Below the pieces are notes generated by a model. It made no database searches. It saw only the letters and a list, made by a program, of their open reading frames with translations, and was not told the origin of the DNA. Of a stretch of 64,000 nt of DNA, positions 45,218 to 56,670 are shown one piece after another (the first letter of the stretch is position 1; each line of letters starts with the position of its first letter). Source of the stretch: Cantharellus purpuraceus (lineage: Eukaryota; Basidiomycota; Agaricomycetes; Cantharellales; Hydnaceae); NCBI GenBank assembly GCA_025174535.1, contig JALBUN010000045.1:2480001-2544000 (forward strand), in the 5' to 3' direction. The position numbers were made by a program, and so were the translations under genes.

Positions 45218-48200
45218 GGTGTGTTCGACTTCGATGTGGGTTAGTTTCAAGAGGGTATAAGTGTGGCGGTTGGACACTGCATTCAGCAACGACAATGATG
45301 ATTATTTCAAACTCCGCAATAGGATACCATTTCGAGGTTACTCAAGCATAAACGCCGCTATATAGAGTATCTATGTGTTACCAAGAGTCCAGTACGCAAC
45401 TGCACACATTAACTAGGTATGGAAACCGAGATAGATGTGCCGTTGTACTTTTGATATGATATGATTCGGGTATGCTCCAAGTTGCTGGAGGTTTGTTTCC
45501 CACCAGCATGTGCGAGTAGAGCACGAAGGTGAGTCACACACAGCACTCGGACGCCAGCATCCTGCGCAATCTATACCTGTGTGGGATCATGACTCTATGG
45601 TTGCTGCCATCTGCCAGACGTACTTCCTGAGGTGATGACGCCGCAGGCCGAGTAACCGCTGTACTGGTTGTGCATCTTGAGACTGGCCAGTTGCGAATCT
45701 GAAAGTCCGTCGCTCCACGTTTTCATAACCTTGGAAATACTAGGGTTACTTCAGCCTGACTCCCTGTTGGGCAGGAGTTGAGATATTCTTCAATGATACT
45801 GTTGCAGTCTCTATGAGGTAAATAGTGTGCTGACGAGTGAGAGAATAAGTCAGTGACAGCGTCGTCGCCGACAGTCAGATCTGCTAACCTTTTTGCTTGC
45901 GACCAAGAGTTCCACTTCTATACCGTTTGGACCACGAAGCAAACTGATCTCTTGCCTTGGTTGTAATATATGTAATCCAAAGGTCGGCATGATGCGAACA
46001 TGAAACGCCAGGAAACAAAGGAATGTTGCATTAGTATCTCTCTCCCTCTCCAGCTAATACAAGGTATTCGTGACCCATCAAAGCATTCCATGACTCCATC
46101 GTCTGGCCAAGCACATAAAATTTGTGAGCAAAGAGCAAACAGTGCTCAATTCAGCGACTGCAAATCACTTAGAAAGGACAGCCATGCATGCCACACAACT
46201 CATTGTGAAGATCCGGCTGATCATGATAATCAGGAAGAATGCGGTGCACAAAGGCAGGCGGACCTTCATTATATTAGCCATCCACATAGTTTACACTTAT
46301 TCCCAGGGCCACCATCCAGCCATTTCCCAATCCAAAATAGAGACGATGTTGTTCTGATCATCAAGCAAGATATGTCAAGGAGTCAGGTCGGAATGTGTGA
46401 ATAGAATGTGATGATTTGCAGCTAATTGGTTTCGGACCAACTCTATTTGAGCACGTGTAGAAGGCTCCCAAGAGGATGTAGCAATTCTCGAGAGACAAAT
46501 TCGTTCGACTCCTATTCAGAATTTGAACGGACCGCAAGGATGACCTAGGAGTGGACTATCACATGGCCCACCATTCAAAGAACAGGTTCGGCCCGATGAG
46601 TATTCTGGGTGATAGCTCTGAGGCGGGCAGCGTGGTTGGGGAATGTATTCTTCAAGTTGCTCCGCAATACGAAAATATTGATCGTCATCAATGATGGCCA
46701 AACGGTCTTCAAGGGTTTTCCTTCTATTCCATGACAACCCTGACAACATGGCATGAACTGGCAATAGTTAACGACGTTAGGGATTGTCTGGAGCTGATGT
46801 GTTCTTGGAGGCAATGCGCTTGCAATGCGCATGGCTTCTGCTTTAAAACCTTCTTGAAGACATTCTTGAGTCGTATGACCCGCCGGCGGGGACTGCTTGT
46901 GGGTGGATCCATAGAACATAAAAAATACCACTTTTTGATGTAGGAATAGAAATAAGTGATGGCAAGGCCACGGAAATGGTTACATAACTGTGAAGCGCCA
47001 CATCAACATCAATGTACCACCGACACCCATTGAATACTGTATTCTATATTGAGATAAGATATTCCACGTGGAGTGATGTGTAGTACTTGCCTTTGCTAAC
47101 ACTGATGTATACTGATGTGCACTACTGAATGTGTCGTTAAGCACCAATTGTATAACGAGTACGGTCAAATTTCGACCAGGGTGGGTTATTTGTAGGGGAT
47201 ACTCAGGCTCGGTCAAGACCAATGACGCAAGGAATCTTTGTATAAGTAAAAGTGCAGAACCATCAGCGCTTTAGTATTTGAAATTCCCTGTATATGTTCA
47301 TGCGTTCAACCAATACTTCAACCGGTCCGATGGCAGTTTGGATCCTACCAATCGGTGCCCAAGAGTTCTCGTGGTTTGGTTTCCATGCTTGAGACGCAGC
47401 AGCTCTGAGATACTTGCCACAATGCGCTATACCACGGGAGACGATGTCTTGGCTGTGTGATATATATTGCAACGCGATACTAGCTAAATTAAAATAGGTC
47501 AAAGATCACTTGCGATCAACTATGATCCTACATAGGGATGATCAACTCCGCTGCTCCGAGGTTTTCGTCTATAGAGCTCTCGGTGTAGACATGGAAAGGA
47601 CCAGGCCAAGGCAGACTCGGCCGTAGTAAATTAAGCTAATGAAGTCAAGACCGGGGGTTTATAGGTATCCCGTGGTCGCCGAAGACGTCCTCCCGTCGCT
47701 TGTGGCATCAGATATACCTTCTAGAGAGACAACTCCCATTATAGGAGCAATCGGAGCCTCGGGACGAGGTGTGCAAGGAGGGCGGGAAGTTCAAGGCGCG
47801 AGAACACGGCCTATCAATATTATATATATGTTCTAGCGGCTTCTAAGAAGCTAGAGTTTGGTCGACAAATGGTATCTGGGGAGCTAAACCTTTAGCATGA
47901 TCATAATTTCAAAGCAAACCCTGAGTGTGTTTTGCAGCTTGCAAGTACCCTGGGCTGTTGTCTCTCAGGAATGCGAATAGGGTCAACATAGAAGGTTAAT
48001 TTGGAGTGCTGGGTGTTTACGTTAGTAAATTCACATAAGCGCATGCTGGTTGCCAAAGGGGCGCTAGCATGGCTGAGTCAGTGTGGCCGCCATGATTACG
48101 CGTTGACCCTAAAGCGCTTGGCTGGACAAGCATCAACGTTCTAACCCTCGTCATGCGATCCTTACTCGATATGGTTTCCAGGCTCTTACTTTCCAGTTGA

Positions 48201-48439
48201 CAAAAATCTCGCGTGAGGAAAATGTGCTCATGCCGTGCCAAAATCCCGAGGCTTTGGAAGGAAACGGGTGAAAACTTGGCCCAGCGCGCCCCGAATCCGG
48301 AATCGGGGTATACGCTGGATTCTTCCCTGTTGACCGGCAGGTCTGAGCCACACAATTTTGGCGGCTCATAAGTAAGCCCGGCTTCGTTTACTTTCCTTCC
48401 CTCTTACTCTTCTTCCTCCCCCTTTTCGTCTCTTCACGT
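45218..48439. other. 3.2-kb stretch with no convincing gene
   Basis: Open frames up to 134 codons occur (for example 46000-46404 plus and 46575-46931 minus). They lack recognised motifs and do not chain through splice sites into a product I can name. The left part should include the PKA regulatory promoter, and the right end the promoter of the Ytp1-like gene, which is T/C-rich just before 48440. Small secreted-protein genes or decayed elements cannot be excluded. Confidence 0.45.
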
Positions 48440-50685
48440 ATGCTGTATAGCACTTACTGCCGCGCCTTGCTCCTTTCTTGGTCCCTTTGCTGCCTCCTAG
48501 GTGCATCTGCCACTCATGCCGCTATTCCCAGAGCTATTCAGCCACGCCACGACGATGACACAGTTGCTGATATGCCCTCCGTGTCTGATGAACATTCCCA
48601 CACCACTCACCATTCGCACCTTTCGCAGCCACTGGTTGAATTAAATGAGACAGACGTGCTGCGATGGCATGCTCCAGATCCCCTTTCGTACTGGGCTCAC
48701 GACTTTGACGCGGACGATGACGACAGCGGTAAGAACTGGCGTGGGCTAATGGGCTTGCACGTCGCTGGAATGAGTTTTGCGTTCTTCGTTCTCCTTCCTG
48801 CTGGTAAGTATTTGGAACCATGTATATCGTAAAATACAGTCGTGTTCTGAGTGCATCGTATCTTGAAAGGTATCTCGTTGCGTTCTGTGGGACATCGATG
48901 GCATAGTGCTGCTGTTGTCGCGTTCAATGTTGTGGCTTTCCTCAGTTCAGCCGCAGGTTCGCTGTACAAGAAATTAACGGGCGATTTGTACGACATTGGT
49001 GATATATATACTTTGTTCGCACGCTTACTGTGGGTCCCAGGTACGAAGGCTCCGTCCACGGTAGCGGAGGTTTCCTCGTTCTCACGTTGGCTGTCGTCCT
49101 TGCTACTTGCGATGCTCTGGCATTCTTCCAACGTGCATTTGTCTTCTTCCGGAGTCCTGACAGGAAGAACTACCGACAGTTCTGGCGATCTGTCATCTTG
49201 AATCAGTCGACTGACTCGTCCCCCGAGTATACAAGACTTATGCCCGAAGACTCGGACGAGTTTGTCTCGGCAAGCCTACATCATCACGGCGAGAATAAGT
49301 CCCAGGTTCACAACGATGCTCACTTTGTAGACGTGACCGACACCCCAGTTAGACGCTCCTCTGACTCTGGCGAATGGGTTCAGTCTGCCTCTTCTCAGCG
49401 CACCTTCATCAACCATCCCATTCATGATCGACGGCACTCCATGGCTTCCAATCATTCGGAGGATACACTCCACACTCCACCCTCGCTTACGCGAGAAGAT
49501 TCTAATGACAATCACGATTCTCGAGAGCGACGACAAAGAATGCTTTTCCGCTTCGGGCACATTGCGTTCGCTACAGCTGAACGATCCCTTGTGATTCTAG
49601 CTTTTGCACAGCTTCTCACTGGCATCACCATATATACAGGCTTATGCCGTCAGAACTACCTTAACGGGTGCATGGCGCACCTGATCAGTGAGTTTACCAT
49701 GCCTCCTTCAATAGGCCTTTCTAAGCTTTCACTTCAGAGGGTGGCATATTCTGGTGCTATGGGCTTCTCACCTTTGGTCGCTACCTCGGCGCATGGGCTG
49801 ATTTGGGCTGGGCGTGGAACCGTCTTCCGGCACGTCATTCCCACTCGTACAAGATTCCATCTGCCGAAGCAGTAGAGTCTTTTGTTATCTTTTTTTATGG
49901 CGCCACGAACGTATGGATGGAGCGGTTTGGCGCGGCGCCGGGAAGCCCGTTCACCACGAAGCAGATCCAGCACATCTCCATCGCGGCCATGTTCTGGTTT
50001 GCAGGGATGCTCGGGCTGGCACTGGAATCGGGTACCTTCCGCCGCTGGCTCTCGTCACCAGCTCGATCCGTTGTGAGGCGAGATCAACAGATCACACAAC
50101 CTCCGAGCTATGCGGGAAGTTTCAACCCGTTCCCGGCTCTTGTGATCGGCGTGACAGGAGCTGCGATGAGCGCACATCATCAAACGTATCTTTTCCAGGT
50201 ACGTTCTGACCCATATTTGTTGTCGTCCTTTGTGCTTAGTACACCGCCTATAGGTGCAAATCCACGCTCTTTGGGGCTTCTTCCTCACGGGTTTTGCGGT
50301 ATTCCGCTGCTTCACTTATTTCTTCCTATGGCTCCGCCCACCACACTCTGTCTTGCCATCGCGCCCCCCTACGGAGGCCGTCGCGAGCTTTTTCTTAGCC
50401 AGCGGAGGTTTAGTTTTCATTTTGAGCACTGAGCAAATCACTTTTGCGGCCATGCGACGACAAATGGGTACGCTTCAACATCAATCTAGATGTATTCCGC
50501 CCCATTAATCTTGTCCTCTAGATGACATGATGTTTTTCTTCAATCTCGCCATAACTATGACATGTATGGCATTCTGTTGGCTGATGTCTATCATCGCCTT
50601 CAAGGGCTGGCTCACCGGCCAAACTCTTATCTCCTCCCCTGCCTCAAATTCACACAAGGTGCTATTCGATGCGCATGTAGCATAG
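48440..50685 (+). CDS. YTP1: Ytp1-like multi-pass membrane protein (DUF2427 plus YTP1 region)
   Basis: Six exons close: 48440-48803, 48870-48987, 49041-49687, 49738-50198, 50254-50467 and 50522-50685. They give 655 residues. A signal peptide (LLSWSLCCLLGASATHA) precedes a His/Asp-rich luminal segment. Membrane helices follow (GLHVAGMSFAFFVLLPAG, AAVVAFNVVAFLSSAAG, GGFLVLTLAVVLATCDALAF). A ~160-residue polar loop separates these from the Ytp1 part: KGGIFWCYGLLTFGRYLGAW, DLGWAWNR, SFVIFFYGATNVWMERFG, HISIAAMFWFAGMLGLALES and further helices to the end. Conserved acidic and His residues sit in or near helices. Family members are fungal membrane proteins of unsettled function; a transport or redox role is only suggested. 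Every splice phase is consistent. Confidence 0.88.
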
Positions 50686-50849
50686 CTCACACTGTTTATT
50701 TCTTTCTTGCCTTTTAATTCTCCCTGCAATTCCCCCTTTTTTTCACTTCAATGTCATGCCTGTGTAAAATGGTTTATTTCACCCTGTACTCTCTTGTCGT
50801 ACACCGTAATTGAATAGATGGCCGGACACCCCTTCTCATCATTGGACTT

Positions 50850-52180
50850 TTAAATAAATAAAGTACAATAGTCGCCCAGTGTTCCTATCCACACCCAGAA
50901 CCCTGCCCATCCACATCCAGTAAAGCCCTGCCAGCAGCTCTTCCTGTTATCAAAGTCTGTCCTGTATAGTATGTGCGCAAGTTGCACACCAGCCATACTG
51001 GCGCCAATATAGAATGGAATGCCGGATGCATTCATGTATCCAGCGAGTGTGAGGAGGGATATTGAGGATGCAGAAAGAGCCGAGAGAATTGGGCGGGTAT
51101 GTTCACCAAATAGGATGGCTGTCGAACGTATGCCCACGTTGACATCATCCAGTTTGTCCTGAAAAAATCGTCAGGATCTATATCCCTGATGAACTGTGAT
51201 ACGAATGCAAACCTGATGCGCGTATATACTATCATAAACTAGGGTCCAACAGACCCCGCTGGCATATAGGGGGAGACAAACGTGCCAGTTGACTGCACCT
51301 GCCACAGCTGACCAACCTAAGAAGGCCCCCCAGTTGAATGCAAGGCCTATCAAGCATTCAGTAAATGTAAAAGGGTAAGGCACAGAGCCTCTCAGCTTAC
51401 CCAGAATAAACTGGGGCCAATAGGTGACCCGTTTCATGAAGGGATACAGGCAGACTATGGGTAGGGACGCAGCCCCCAACAGTATACTGCACGATAGTCC
51501 TTTCCCAAGAATACTTCGTGATAAGCTAAATCGCTCACCTGTCCCAGTTTAATTGGAGCAACACCAGAAGACCAGCTGAGAGCTGTCCCGCTAAGAATGC
51601 AACAGCTTGCGACGGCATGATATCTCCTCTCGCGAGAGGTCTATCTTTTGTTCGGTCTATACAAAAGATTTTTATCAATAGGTTTCAATGAAGACAATAC
51701 AGGAACGCCCACCTACGGCTTGATCAAGCCTACGGTCCCACAAGTCATTGATCGTGCAACCAGCACCTCTCATTATAAAAGCCCCTGCCCCAAACAGACA
51801 TATAAATGATGCTGGCACAATAGGTGGGGCAGAAATGGCGTATGAAGCCATCGTGATAGACCATGCTTGAATAGAACATTTGGTGAATTGTTTCGATATA
51901 ATTTTACAACATATTCACCACATGGATAGAACAAGAGAAGAGTGCCGATGGGCTTGTCAGCTCTTGCGAGGAAGACGTACAGTCTCGTCCTTGTTGGAAG
52001 AACATCGAACCAACTTTTTCGTGGAGTCGACACGGATGCAATGGGGTCATTGCGCTGGCTGGACGACAGCCGTATACTCACTGGTCCTGTCCGTAGACAA
52101 AAACTATGGCGGAGGGAGGCCAACAGTAAAGACCTTTTTTGTGGGCTGCGGAAACATTTTCTTGGAAGCACAGTAGCCAT
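50850..52180 (-). CDS. COQ2: 4-hydroxybenzoate polyprenyltransferase, mitochondrial
   Basis: Six exons close: 51919-52180, 51713-51865, 51539-51656, 51401-51486, 51213-51346 and 50850-51158. They give 353 residues. An Arg/Ser-rich presequence ([20 protein letters not shown]) fits mitochondrial import. The UbiA fold shows both Asp-rich sites. [20 protein letters not shown] carries the first NDxxDxxxD-type motif, formed across intron 2. [20 protein letters not shown] carries the second, formed across intron 5. Hydrophobic helices run between and after them. It attaches the polyprenyl chain to 4-hydroxybenzoate in the inner membrane, an early step of ubiquinone synthesis. It converges with the Ytp1-like gene, leaving only 164 bases between stop codons. 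Confidence 0.95.
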
Positions 52181-52904
52181 GGTGCATTTATTGTCACGTG
52201 ACTGGATGGTGTCTCCGTTTCTGGCAATGGGTTCTTGGCAGCATTTCTCCGCGTCAGTCCTTGTTGTAATCTGTACAGGTAGTATCTAATAGCGCTGCGT
52301 TAGATACAATAATAACTGTTCGATGAACGAATGGACTCCTCACCTCAGTGTGAATGATAAACACGACTGAGGAAAAGGGAGCCAGCTGCGACACATATAT
52401 GTATATAGACGCAACTGACTGTGAAGCATTACTATAAAAAAAGATGAGTCAATCGACAAGTTGAAACATGGATACGGCGATATATGAAAGATCATTTCCC
52501 ATGTAGGAAAGAATGTTGACGCATGAATCTTACAGTCCTTGCGAAATTGAAATTATCAATACCGTGGTATACTTTGCCCCCGTGAGTTTCTGTACGAGGA
52601 ACTTCATATTTCTCACTCATGTATTGCAATCTTATAGCAACTCAAGTCCTTTCAAACAGGGTGGTTACTCACAGAAAGTGTGTCCTGGCAGATCAAGGCG
52701 ACGAAATCATCAACATACGTAAGTGACCAGTTCCGACAGCACCTGTGTACTGCACCAGAATGTTGACCAGTGGCGAAGGTATATCCATGAATTGCAACTC
52801 TCAAGAATGACTAACGTGGTATAAATGTGCTGGGTACACAACAAGACTAAAAAACTCCTACACTTATATTGACTGATGGAAATGGTAAGCACTCGGATAC
52901 AAAT
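52181..52904. other. Intergenic: COQ2 promoter side and RhoGDI 3' flank
   Basis: About 0.72 kb with no open frame carrying a recognised motif. Both neighbours are on the minus strand. Confidence 0.5.
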
Positions 52905-53783
52905 CTACCACTCTTTGGCAAGCTTGAAAGACCATTCAAAGTCTGCGGTCCCGAACATCAGCACAGTCCTATGGGAGTCAAATAGGATTCAACACACCCG
53001 CATAGATCTCGCCATCATCATCGACGACTCTACTCTTTACATTATAGGTTCCCGTGCGAGCCAGCATACCAGATGGACTTTCCTCAGGATCAAAGTTTTT
53101 GGTGTAAGGCTCTCCATCCTTGTGCGGTGCATATGAGCCCAACATCTGCTCGAGCTTATCCACTGTGAAGAACAGTGAAATTTTAAACAGAGGCGCATAC
53201 AATGTGAATGGACCTTTGACTCCAGAGCGCTTCACTACTTGAATATAACGGACACCGGTAATGATGGAATGATTTACTTTGAAAGTGATCCCTACACTAA
53301 AGGAAGACGCGTCTTAAGTTTGGTCGCCTAGGAGACTAGGAACGGGCCATATACGAAACTTGTATTCAATCCCCTCCTTGATCGTGAGAGGGTTCTTCTT
53401 CAATGCCGCCAAATCATCCGGGTTCATAATGTTGAGGGAAATCGTCTTTCCAGGAGGTAGTGTAGGACTTGTCAAGAAAAGACTAAGAACCGTGACCTAG
53501 AAATGCGCAAAATAGGTACATGCCACTGGACATTCAAGACGACCATACCTTGGGTCCAGTGGCAGGCGCCGCATCGGCATTGCCTAGCCCAAGAGAGGCC
53601 TTCCACCGATTCAGAGAGTCGTCATTCGCATCCAGATTCTTATAGTCATTAACAGTCTTCAGACCTGTCGCCTTGTAACCAGCGGTCTGTGAGGGCATAA
53701 GATCCTCATGATCCTCGTTCTATCGCCTTTGTTAGTGCAGCTGTGGACTAGATGAGCAGAATGCAAACGCTCACTGTGGACAT
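52905..53783 (-). CDS. RDI1: Rho GDP-dissociation inhibitor
   Basis: Six exons close: 53775-53783 (ATG TCC ACA only), 53549-53719, 53360-53496, 53214-53296, 52998-53162 and 52905-52942. They give 200 residues, the usual size. The N-terminal arm (MSTNEDHEDLMPSQTAGYKA) precedes the helix that binds Rho switches (LNRWKASLGLG). The immunoglobulin-like prenyl-binding domain follows: LTIKEGIEYN and VGITFKVNHSIITGVRYIQV, then KVDKLEQMLGSYAPHKDGEP, PSGMLARTGTYNVKSRVVDD and the end DFEWSFKLAKEW. It extracts prenylated Rho/Rac/Cdc42 from membranes and keeps them inactive in the cytosol. The 9-base first exon and the 83-base fourth exon are the parts most likely to be missed. Confidence 0.95.
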
Positions 53784-54088
53784 GATGTGTTAAACAACGT
53801 ATTGAGAGGCGTTAGGTAGCCCTTGACCCAGTCGAACAAACAATGGTTGCACCTGCACTGGGTCGGAAGCACAAGCGTGATCGATAATTCTCGGCATCTA
53901 CCGGCGCTGGCACGCTGTATCGCACCTAGTTTCTATTTTTTACAAGCACAATCACACGAGAATGTGAGAAGTATGTTATGTTTGGAATGACGGCTGCAGC
54001 ACTCATGCTTGCATCCACTGCATACAATTTCATCATCAAATCAATTACATTGGTCACATTCGACCGGTGACTGGCAAACAGCTTAGCA
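53784..54088. other. Intergenic: RhoGDI promoter side
   Basis: About 305 bases between the RhoGDI start and the end of the CCCH gene, both on the minus strand. No feature seen. Confidence 0.5.
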
Positions 54089-55976
54089 TCAGATATGCAT
54101 CGATCCTACAAACGTCACTATATCAGCGACAACTCTTCCACATCGAAGATAATGTTGACTCACTTCCTTTAAATCGACATTTATCACTTTTAAGATAGAA
54201 ACACTCTGGACCCTGTGGACATTTGTGACCTAGAGTGCAGTTCTCCCCGAAGGGGCATGGAGAGTCTGAACTCACATCAGCATTCATAGACCCACCAGTT
54301 ATACAGGACCTACCTGAGTTTACTGCTGGGCATGGGCTCTTCTTGGCATTCATGCGCAAAACTTCATAATGCTCCGGTTCCAGATCATAGTCATGGGCAT
54401 ACTTGCAGTCGGCCTGTACAACGCTCATACCTTGGACACCCTGCACTTGAAATAGACAAAGCTTACACCTTTGGCGCACTTGGAAAGATAGAAAAGGTTG
54501 CATGGCGGAGGATCGTCTAAAGACATACTCCAATGTCATTGCACGCACAGGTCACAACTATGTGGAACCTACGCTTATGAAGATCCTAATATGTGAACAG
54601 AGCGTTAGTATATGCGTTCTCAAGAGTAGAGTAACAAACCAGCTTCGGATCGATGGGTCGGCCTCGCTTAACAATAGTTGGTGAACCCGAGGGCAAAGAC
54701 GTCACCAACGCCTGATTAGAATGGTGGGAAACAGCGTTCGAGCCGAAAGGTTTCGGACGCGCGCCAACAAACGGAGGGGTCACCCGCTTAATAGCGTGTG
54801 CTTTAGCTTTAGCTTTAGTCGGGACTTTGTCCAGCCTGAAGAGATTATCGATGTGAAGCATTGGTAGTTTTAAAGACCGGATCGCAGTGGCAACTTTTTC
54901 GTATCCCTGTAATAAGACAATCTTCTCGAGGAGGCCCTCACTTTGAAGTTCAGCGAGAGTGGGGTAATATCCATTATCATGACTCCCTGAAAGATGCTAG
55001 TCACTCCTCGACCAAACGGGTTTCTGAGCACCATTATAAAGGACATACGCACCTCCTAGATACACTTTGGAGATATGGGGGAATCTAGTCCAAGTCTGGA
55101 GATGCGCTTTTCACAGGCACATAACCACAGAAGATCTGATCGTATTCAATACAATGCTCACCCTTGATTTTTGAATCGGCGGCCTCTTTTCCTGAATGAA
55201 CATCATTGATCATGAAGCGCGGATTGACTTCATCAAAGCCTGTCATGAATGCTTCATATTCGTCGACGGTGCAAGCATTGCTTCCTACAAGCGTTTGCTC
55301 TAACCCGTTCAAGTTACAGAACAAGTAGACCCAAACTTGAGTCCGAGGCGTATTCTGATTTTCTTTACCGACGTGAGCAGCAATGCTTTCGTTCAGTGTC
55401 TGCGCCGCGTTCCTACCACCTTCATGGCCGCGTTTCAAAAGCTCATCTTTGAAAATATACCCATCACCGTCAATAAGGGCCAATACTATAGATTCTTTGT
55501 CCTGAGATATGCACATATCAGACAATATCAAGATTAGATACAACTTCCAGCTTACCTTTGGACCTTGGAGACTAGCCATCAGTTTTCTCAACGACCTTGC
55601 TTCTTGCTCTGCCTTTTCACCCTTTTGCTGTTCTTGAATGAAAGCTTTCTTCCACATGTCTACTTCCGTAATTGATAGATCAGCATCCTGGGTCGATCTG
55701 TGGACCCAGAGTTCAAGAGCTCTGTTAGCCTCAACGATACGATGGAATATATCTATGCTACGATGTCATCCAATTTCACTCGCGTCGGATAATACGGACT
55801 ACGCACCGCTTTGTTGTTCGAGGAGATTGTGTCTGACAGCGTTGCTGAGTTATAACAGGTGTCTCACTACGAGATACATACTGTTGATGTATCAGAAGCT
55901 CCAAGCCTAATACTTGATGACCACTTGTCTGGCAAATAGCGGAAGAGAAGTCGGAAATGCTGCTAGGGGAATCCAT
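54089..55976 (-). CDS. CCCH zinc-finger protein with an N-terminal coiled coil and a nuclease-like (NYN/DUF7923-type) middle domain
   Basis: Start ATG 55976 (MDSPSSISDFSSAICQ; an upstream in-frame ATG is possible), stop at about 54089. The protein reads through about ten short introns. A helical segment comes first (IFHRIVEANRALELWVHRST, WKKAFIQEQQKGEKAEQEAR). The middle domain has IVLALIDGDGYIFKDELLKR, RTQVWVYLFCNLNGL, FMINDVHSGKEAADSKIK, then AHLQTWTRFPHISKVYLGGS and HDNGYYPTLAEL. Acidic residues at GDGY and DV sit where a metal-dependent nuclease fold would place them. A CNLFYLSKCAKGADCKYAH finger fits C-x7-C-x5-C-x3-H. A second Cys/His cluster follows (CPFGENCTLGHKCPQGPECF). I know this combination mainly from basidiomycetes, often in several copies. 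RNA binding is likely; cleavage is a guess. The last exon is ambiguous. Confidence 0.7.
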
Positions 55977-56141
55977 GATGTATGATATACACAGCACACT
56001 GGACGCAAACTCCACACTTTGACGACTGGGGTTTATCAGTCGAAGTAAGAGTTAAGGGGACTTGATTCGATGGTCTGTAGCAGCAGGAACCCACCTGCTC
56101 TTATACAAGTAAACTATTCTAATAATAAACTAAGAGGGCTC

Positions 56142-56567
56142 TCAATTTGACGCGTCAGATAATAAAAAACGTTTGTCCACCTTCGGATTGCCTGACCAAC
56201 CCTTATCGTAAGTCTCCTTCGCCGTTTGGCCATACTGCGCTCCATCTCGCTTTCCCTGTATCTCCGGTCTGACAGCAGGGTTCAGTTGTTCCAGTGCGAT
56301 CTTGTTGTACTCAACACTCGTCTTACTAATAGTTGTTGGCAACGTGTATGAGGCGAGGTGTACCTTCCGATGTCTCACGGTCTCATGCCAAGTGCCCTGT
56401 CGGTGCCTTTGGATGCCTTCTGGACGAAAGCCATGAAAGCCATGATGGTGATTAGTGCCGAAAGACGCGCCCTGTGACATGCGCGTTGTCACGCGCACTC
56501 TAGCGGCATTGCCGCACTGGGTCCTTCCAGCTACTTCTATATTAGCATTCTCCAGCGCTGCCAACAT
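56142..56567 (-). CDS. Small hypothetical protein (uncertain)
   Basis: An open frame of 141 codons from ATG 56567. The first half is Arg/His-rich (HHHGFHGFRPEGIQRHRQGT) and the second half polar (TSVEYNKIALEQLNPAVRPE, KETYDKGWSGNPKVDKRF). A possible intron (GTACAC to TATTAG, about 56.33-56.37 kb) would change the middle. No domain, signal peptide or membrane segment is recognised. It lies head to head with the CDT1 gene, with about 100 bases between the two starts, so it could instead be part of the CDT1 upstream region. It may be a real short gene, but nothing beyond the open frame supports it. Confidence 0.35.
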   Translation of the reverse strand: MLAALENANIEVAGRTQCGNAARVRVTTRMSQGASFGTNHHHGFHGFRPEGIQRHRQGTWHETVRHRKVHLASYTLPTTISKTSVEYNKIALEQLNPAVRPEIQGKRDGAQYGQTAKETYDKGWSGNPKVDKRFLLSDASN

Positions 56568-56670
56568 ACTGCTTCATTTTATCACATAGCTCTTGCGTTA
56601 CCTCTTGTGTTTCTTCTTTCCAACACCCTGTCGGTCTAACAAGGCCGTCACATTGCTACATCATCAACTC

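Noticed and set aside
55080..55170. Apparent stop (after SASPDLD) in the CCCH gene
   Set aside because: A 54-base intron with donor GTGAGC and acceptor AAAAG removes it and joins DSKIK to AHLQTWTRF, as the family pattern expects.
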